The notes beneath the pieces were generated by a model. The model saw nothing but the letters and a program-made list of their open reading frames with translations. It did not search any database and had not been told where the DNA came from. Source: Bodonicaedibacter sp963693005 (lineage in GTDB: Bacteria; Pseudomonadota; Alphaproteobacteria; UBA6184). Taken from it: a DNA stretch of 5,771 nt. The stretch covers positions 1 to 5,771 of the forward strand of contig OY843740.1 in assembly GCA_963693005.1 (NCBI GenBank), read 5' to 3'. Shown here in pieces: positions 5,488 to 5,771 of the stretch. Position 1 is the stretch's first letter. Every line of letters begins with the position of its first letter. The position numbers and the translations under genes were made by a program.

Positions 5488-5771
5488 GGCGGACGAACAA
5501 GCAGCCCCGCCGTCATGGAACTAACATGTCAGAGCTTGGATGGAAAACTTGCCAAGCTTTTCAGTGCTTCTGCAGACAACAAAAAAAAAGTACCATTTGC
5601 ACTTCAGGAACGCCCCCGCGTTCCCCTTTATTACCATGTTATGGCATTTCGGCCTAAAGTGACCCTATGCTCGCTCGGATGGGGCTGAAAATAGCGGGAA
5701 TTGAAAGCGGGCCCCGTCAATGTACCCCACCCTCGCGTTGAGCCACTGCAGGCGAAGCAATGGGGCACACT
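5488..5771 (+). other. Unassigned right end with weak 57-codon ORF
   Basis: ATG at 5515 opens a 57-codon frame to TGA 5686-5688 (starts MELTCQSLDGKLAKLFSASA, ends LCSLGWG). No domain or family is recognised. The frame also extends upstream to ATG 5296, but that part is the direct-repeat block and is not credible as protein. GTACCATTTGCAC at 5590-5602 is the reverse complement of a 13-mer at 4730-4742. Beyond 5688 I see nothing recognisable. Confidence 0.25.

Noticed and set aside
4899..5516. Minus-strand frame of about 205 codons through the A/T-rich repeats
   Set aside because: It consists of translated homopolymers and repeat units (Lys/Phe runs) with no domain, and the two 174-bp repeat copies do not conserve its protein.
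5296..5688. 130-codon plus-strand frame as a protein-coding gene
   Set aside because: Most of its N-terminal half is the 82-bp-period DNA repeat read in two different frames, so selection on a peptide is implausible. Only the last 57 codons are kept as a weak ORF.

Overview
This looks like nuclear DNA from a microbial eukaryote, probably a protist with a compact, intron-poor genome. The evidence is WD40 and leucine-rich-repeat-like proteins, short ORFs on both strands with no operon layout, trinucleotide microsatellites beside gene starts, candidate short GT-AG introns, and a long A/T-tract-rich repetitive flank. There is no Shine-Dalgarno pattern, rRNA or tRNA gene, CRISPR array or prokaryotic mobile element. 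The species cannot be named from the sequence alone.

Layout. Positions 1-506 (minus) hold the 5' part of a secreted protein: a signal peptide followed by a lectin-like beta-sandwich. It runs off the left edge of the window. A divergent intergenic region of about 250 bp carries a GTT microsatellite. Positions 755-1501 (plus) encode a WD40 protein whose four blades resemble blades 4-7 of RACK1, including the conserved (N)RYW motif. Facing it, 1775-2221 (minus) encodes a second WD40 fragment with three blades that resemble RACK1 blades 1-3. Next comes a short intergenic region with a TTC tract, a CACGTG palindrome and a 12-bp palindrome. Then a minus-strand gene, 3990 down to 2599 or 2423, encodes an N-terminal LRR-like region and a charged helical C-terminus. 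Its 3' end is unclear: a candidate 35-nt GT-AG intron would restore a longer reading frame.

From about 4100 to 5340 the DNA changes abruptly to A/T-tract-rich, apparently non-coding sequence with inverted repeats, a 61-bp-spaced pair of palindromic modules and a degenerate tandem repeat of about 174 bp. A GC-rich block with two perfect 50-bp direct repeats spaced 82 bp apart follows. The last 280 bp hold only a weak small ORF.

The most interesting point is that the two convergent WD40 ORFs appear complementary: three N-terminal blades on one strand and four C-terminal blades on the other, together one seven-bladed RACK1-like propeller. This could be an inversion-broken gene, a trans-spliced split gene, an assembly inversion, or two separate proteins. 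The secreted protein and the LRR protein show no functional link to the WD40 pair.
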